64,000 nucleotides of DNA from Paenibacillus sp. FSL H7-0331 (lineage in GTDB: Bacteria > Bacillota > Bacilli > Paenibacillales > NBRC-103111): contig NZ_MRTH01000012.1 in NCBI RefSeq assembly GCF_001956045.1, forward strand, positions 186,001 through 250,000, read 5' to 3'. This document shows positions 62,315-64,000 of the stretch, piece by piece. Position numbers and translations under genes: made by a program. The notes beneath the pieces are model-generated. The model was not told where the DNA came from and searched no databases. It saw only the letters and a program-made list of their open reading frames with translations. Position 1 is the stretch's first letter. Each line of letters opens with the position of its first letter.

Positions 62315-63034
62315 ATGGCACAACAAATTTTGGTTATTGAAGATGAGCCTACATTGGCCAGACTGCTTTCCTATAATTTATCGCAAGAGGGATATGAGAC
62401 CAAGGTCATCGATCATGGCAGCGAAGGGCTGCAGGCTGCACTTCAGCACGCATACGATTTGATTATTTTGGATATTATGCTTCCTGGGCTGAATGGCTTC
62501 GAGATTTTGTCCAAGCTGCGTCAGAAAGGAAACAAGACACCTGTCATCATACTGACGGCCCGCAACGCAGAGGAAGAGGTCGTACAAGGCTTGAAATATG
62601 GTGCGGACGATTATATTACGAAGCCTTTCGGTGTTGCCGAGCTGCTGGCCAGAGTATCGGCGGTACTCCGTAGAACCTTGTCGGAAGAGCAGCTACAGGA
62701 TAAACATGCAGCAGGTGAGAAGGTCATCACAGCAGGAGATTTATTTATTTACCCGGAGAAATACGAGGTTATGCTGGGTGGAGAATCGATTCCGCTCAGA
62801 CCGAAGGAGTTCGAGGTACTGCTCTACCTTGTGCAGCGTCCGAGTGTGGTCGTTACCAGAGACGACCTGATGAATATTGTTTGGGGCTTCGATTATATCG
62901 GCGGTCAACGAACGGTGGATGTTCATGTGAGCTCCTTGCGTAAAAAGCTGGAAATGAACCAGCAAAGCGTACAGATCGAGTCCATTCGTGGTGTAGGCTA
63001 CAAATTGGTCACAGCTACTGTCAAAAAATCATAG
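62315..63034 (+). CDS. phoP: OmpR/PhoB-family response regulator, PhoP-like
   Basis: A 239-residue regulator. The receiver has acidic Asp10/Glu11, phosphoacceptor Asp53 (Ile-Leu-Asp-Ile-Met-Leu-Pro), Thr81 and Lys103. The winged-helix DNA-binding domain covers about 140-232 (Leu-Arg-Pro-Lys-Glu-Phe-Glu-Val-Leu-Leu-Tyr and Thr-Val-Asp-Val-His-Val-Ser-Ser-Leu-Arg-Lys-Lys). It follows the kinase gene by 78 bp in the same direction. In B. subtilis phoP precedes phoR; here the order is reversed. Confidence 0.85.
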   Translation: MAQQILVIEDEPTLARLLSYNLSQEGYETKVIDHGSEGLQAALQHAYDLIILDIMLPGLNGFEILSKLRQKGNKTPVIILTARNAEEEVVQGLKYGADDYITKPFGVAELLARVSAVLRRTLSEEQLQDKHAAGEKVITAGDLFIYPEKYEVMLGGESIPLRPKEFEVLLYLVQRPSVVVTRDDLMNIVWGFDYIGGQRTVDVHVSSLRKKLEMNQQSVQIESIRGVGYKLVTATVKKS

Positions 63035-63050
63035 GTTATTTTGTATGGCG

Positions 63051-63080
63051 AAGCTCCTGATATCAGAGAGCTTTTTTTCT
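63051..63080 (+). terminator. phoR-phoP terminator
   Basis: AAGCTC at 63051-63056 pairs with GAGCTT at 63068-63073, with the palindrome CTGATATCAG inside, followed by a T-run. Confidence 0.85.
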
Positions 63081-63083
63081 TTA

Positions 63084-63131
63084 GAGATAAGTATTCATAA
63101 ATTTTCAGCAAAGCTGAACGATACTTATCTC
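63084..63131. other. Long stem-loop downstream of phoP
   Basis: GAGATAAGTAT at 63084-63094 pairs with ATACTTATCTC at 63121-63131, and TTCAGC/GCTGAA forms an inner stem with an AAA loop. There is no T-tract. It lies between two terminator-like hairpins, so it could be part of a small RNA or of a leader. Confidence 0.55.
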
Positions 63132-63177
63132 GCAAGAAAAGCTACATTCAAAACACGGATGTATCTTCCTTGAATTG

Positions 63178-63197
63178 GCTCCGATCAGGAGCTTTTT
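63178..63197 (+). terminator. Short terminator-like hairpin
   Basis: GCTCC at 63178-63182 pairs with GGAGC at 63188-63192, followed by five T. It is the second such element before the last gene. Confidence 0.6.
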
Positions 63198-63318
63198 CTT
63201 ATTTCCCAGGAAATTCGAAATAGCCAAATCGGATAAAAGATGGACCAAATTAGTCATATCTTTTTGGTAGAAGCTTGACTATACTTGACTTAAACTTATA
63301 AGGGGGATGACTCTAATC

Positions 63319-64000
63319 ATGTCGAAAACGTACAGAATTGGAATTATTGGCTGCGGAGGAATTGCAAATGGCAAGCATATGCCCGCTTTGCAAAATCAGC
63401 CAAACGCAGAAATGGTAGCTTTTTGTGATATCGTGGTAGAAAAAGCTTATGAGGCTGCTCACAAATTCGGTTCCGAGGGTGCGAAGGTATACAGCGATTT
63501 TAGAGAAATGCTGCAGGACGGATCGATTGATATTATACACGTGTGTACGCCAAATGATTCACATGCGGAGATTACGATTGCCGCTCTGGAGTCGGATAAA
63601 CATGTGATGTGTGAGAAGCCGATGGCCAAAACAGCAGCGGATGCCCGTCGTATGGTGGAAGCCGCCAAACGTTCAGGCAAGAAGCTAACTATTGGCTACC
63701 AAAATCGTTTCCGTTCAGACAGCCAGTATTTGAAAAAAGTATGTGGCGAAGGTGATCTGGGAGAGGTTTATTATGCCAAAGCTCACGCAATTCGTCGTCG
63801 TGCTGTACCGACTTGGGGCGTGTTTCTAGATGAAGAAAAACAAGGCGGCGGACCGCTAATTGATATCGGTACCCATGCACTGGATCTGACCTTGTGGATG
63901 ATGGATAATTACAAGCCGAAAGCAGTCTTGGGCACAGCTTTCCACAAGCTGTCCTCCAAGAAGGACGCAGCTAATGCATGGGGCTCCTGGGACCCAGATA
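63319..64000 (+). CDS. Gfo/Idh/MocA-family oxidoreductase (partial)
   Basis: The gene runs off the right edge after 227 codons. The N-terminal Rossmann fold (Ile-Gly-Ile-Ile-Gly-Cys-Gly-Gly-Ile-Ala), the catalytic Glu-Lys-Pro motif in Met-Cys-Glu-Lys-Pro-Met-Ala, and Gly-Gly-Pro-Leu-Ile-Asp-Ile-Gly-Thr-His-Ala-Leu-Asp, which supplies the active-site Asp and His, are present. Members are NAD(P)-dependent sugar or inositol dehydrogenases; the substrate is unknown. The ATG follows AAGGGGGATGA. No partner gene is visible. Confidence 0.88.
   Translation, partial: MSKTYRIGIIGCGGIANGKHMPALQNQPNAEMVAFCDIVVEKAYEAAHKFGSEGAKVYSDFREMLQDGSIDIIHVCTPNDSHAEITIAALESDKHVMCEKPMAKTAADARRMVEAAKRSGKKLTIGYQNRFRSDSQYLKKVCGEGDLGEVYYAKAHAIRRRAVPTWGVFLDEEKQGGGPLIDIGTHALDLTLWMMDNYKPKAVLGTAFHKLSSKKDAANAWGSWDPD

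Noticed and set aside
63275..63302. Tandem TTGACT (63275, 63285) with TATAAG as a promoter for the last gene
   Set aside because: The implied transcription start would fall at or after the ribosome binding site, leaving no usable leader.

Overview
The window looks like chromosome from a Paenibacillus-type, endospore-forming Firmicute. The reasons are the gene content and order (ytrI-ytrH divergent from dnaE, accD-accA-pyk, citZ-icd-mdh, an alpha/beta-type spore protein), strong AGGAGG ribosome binding sites with frequent TTG/GTG starts, a moderate base composition, and a secreted protein with three SLH domains. The assignment rests on family recognition by eye; no database search was run.

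Layout. 1-5.1 kb: a haem-copper quinol oxidase operon (end of qoxA, qoxB, qoxC, qoxD), haem O synthase ctaB, a lipoprotein cytochrome c and a SCO-type copper chaperone. 5.1-7.8 kb, minus strand: serC and a MocR-type regulator. 8.0-11.6 kb: a HemD-like protein, sulfite reductase haemoprotein cysI and a two-domain VOC protein. 11.7-20 kb: a secreted SH3/BsuPI-like protein, ytrI and ytrH (minus), dnaE, and an SLH protein with four exact-length 84-residue repeats. 20.1-24.6 kb: a small protein, accD, accA, pyk, and a thioesterase. 24.7-30.5 kb: ppk and ppx (convergent), a GH73-type glucosaminidase, a small acid-soluble spore protein, and an ATP-dependent DNA ligase. 30.7-35.0 kb: citZ, icd, mdh, with an 800-bp gene-free tract full of palindromes between icd and mdh.

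35.3-48.7 kb is the most unusual block: a LysR regulator, three luciferase-like flavin monooxygenases (two of them close paralogues), one NtaA/DszA-type monooxygenase, a DinB/YfiT protein, a complete peptide-type ABC importer with a fused double ATPase, and an M20 amidohydrolase. The combination resembles organosulfur scavenging (uptake of S-substituted thiols or peptides, oxidative C-S cleavage, deacylation). The substrate cannot be read from sequence. Two of its transcription units share a conserved promoter and a downstream motif.

49-56.8 kb: an old-yellow-enzyme reductase, a GNAT acetyltransferase, a TetR regulator with a palindromic operator overlapping into an RND exporter gene, two unknown proteins, and an HD phosphohydrolase. 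57-60.2 kb: class I fumarase, then a visibly AT-rich TetR/SDR divergent pair around a perfect 28-bp palindrome. 60.4-63 kb: a PhoR-like kinase followed by a PhoP-like regulator (kinase first), preceded by the same 16-bp Pho-box pair that lies upstream of ppk 36 kb away. The window ends inside a Gfo/Idh/MocA oxidoreductase gene.

Functional themes are respiration and central carbon metabolism (quinol oxidase, citrate cycle, fumarase, pyruvate kinase), phosphate and polyphosphate homeostasis (ppk, ppx, phoR, phoP), sulfur metabolism (cysI and the monooxygenase block) and sporulation (ytrH, ytrI, SASP, possibly the ligase). No tRNA, rRNA, CRISPR array, transposase or phage block was seen.
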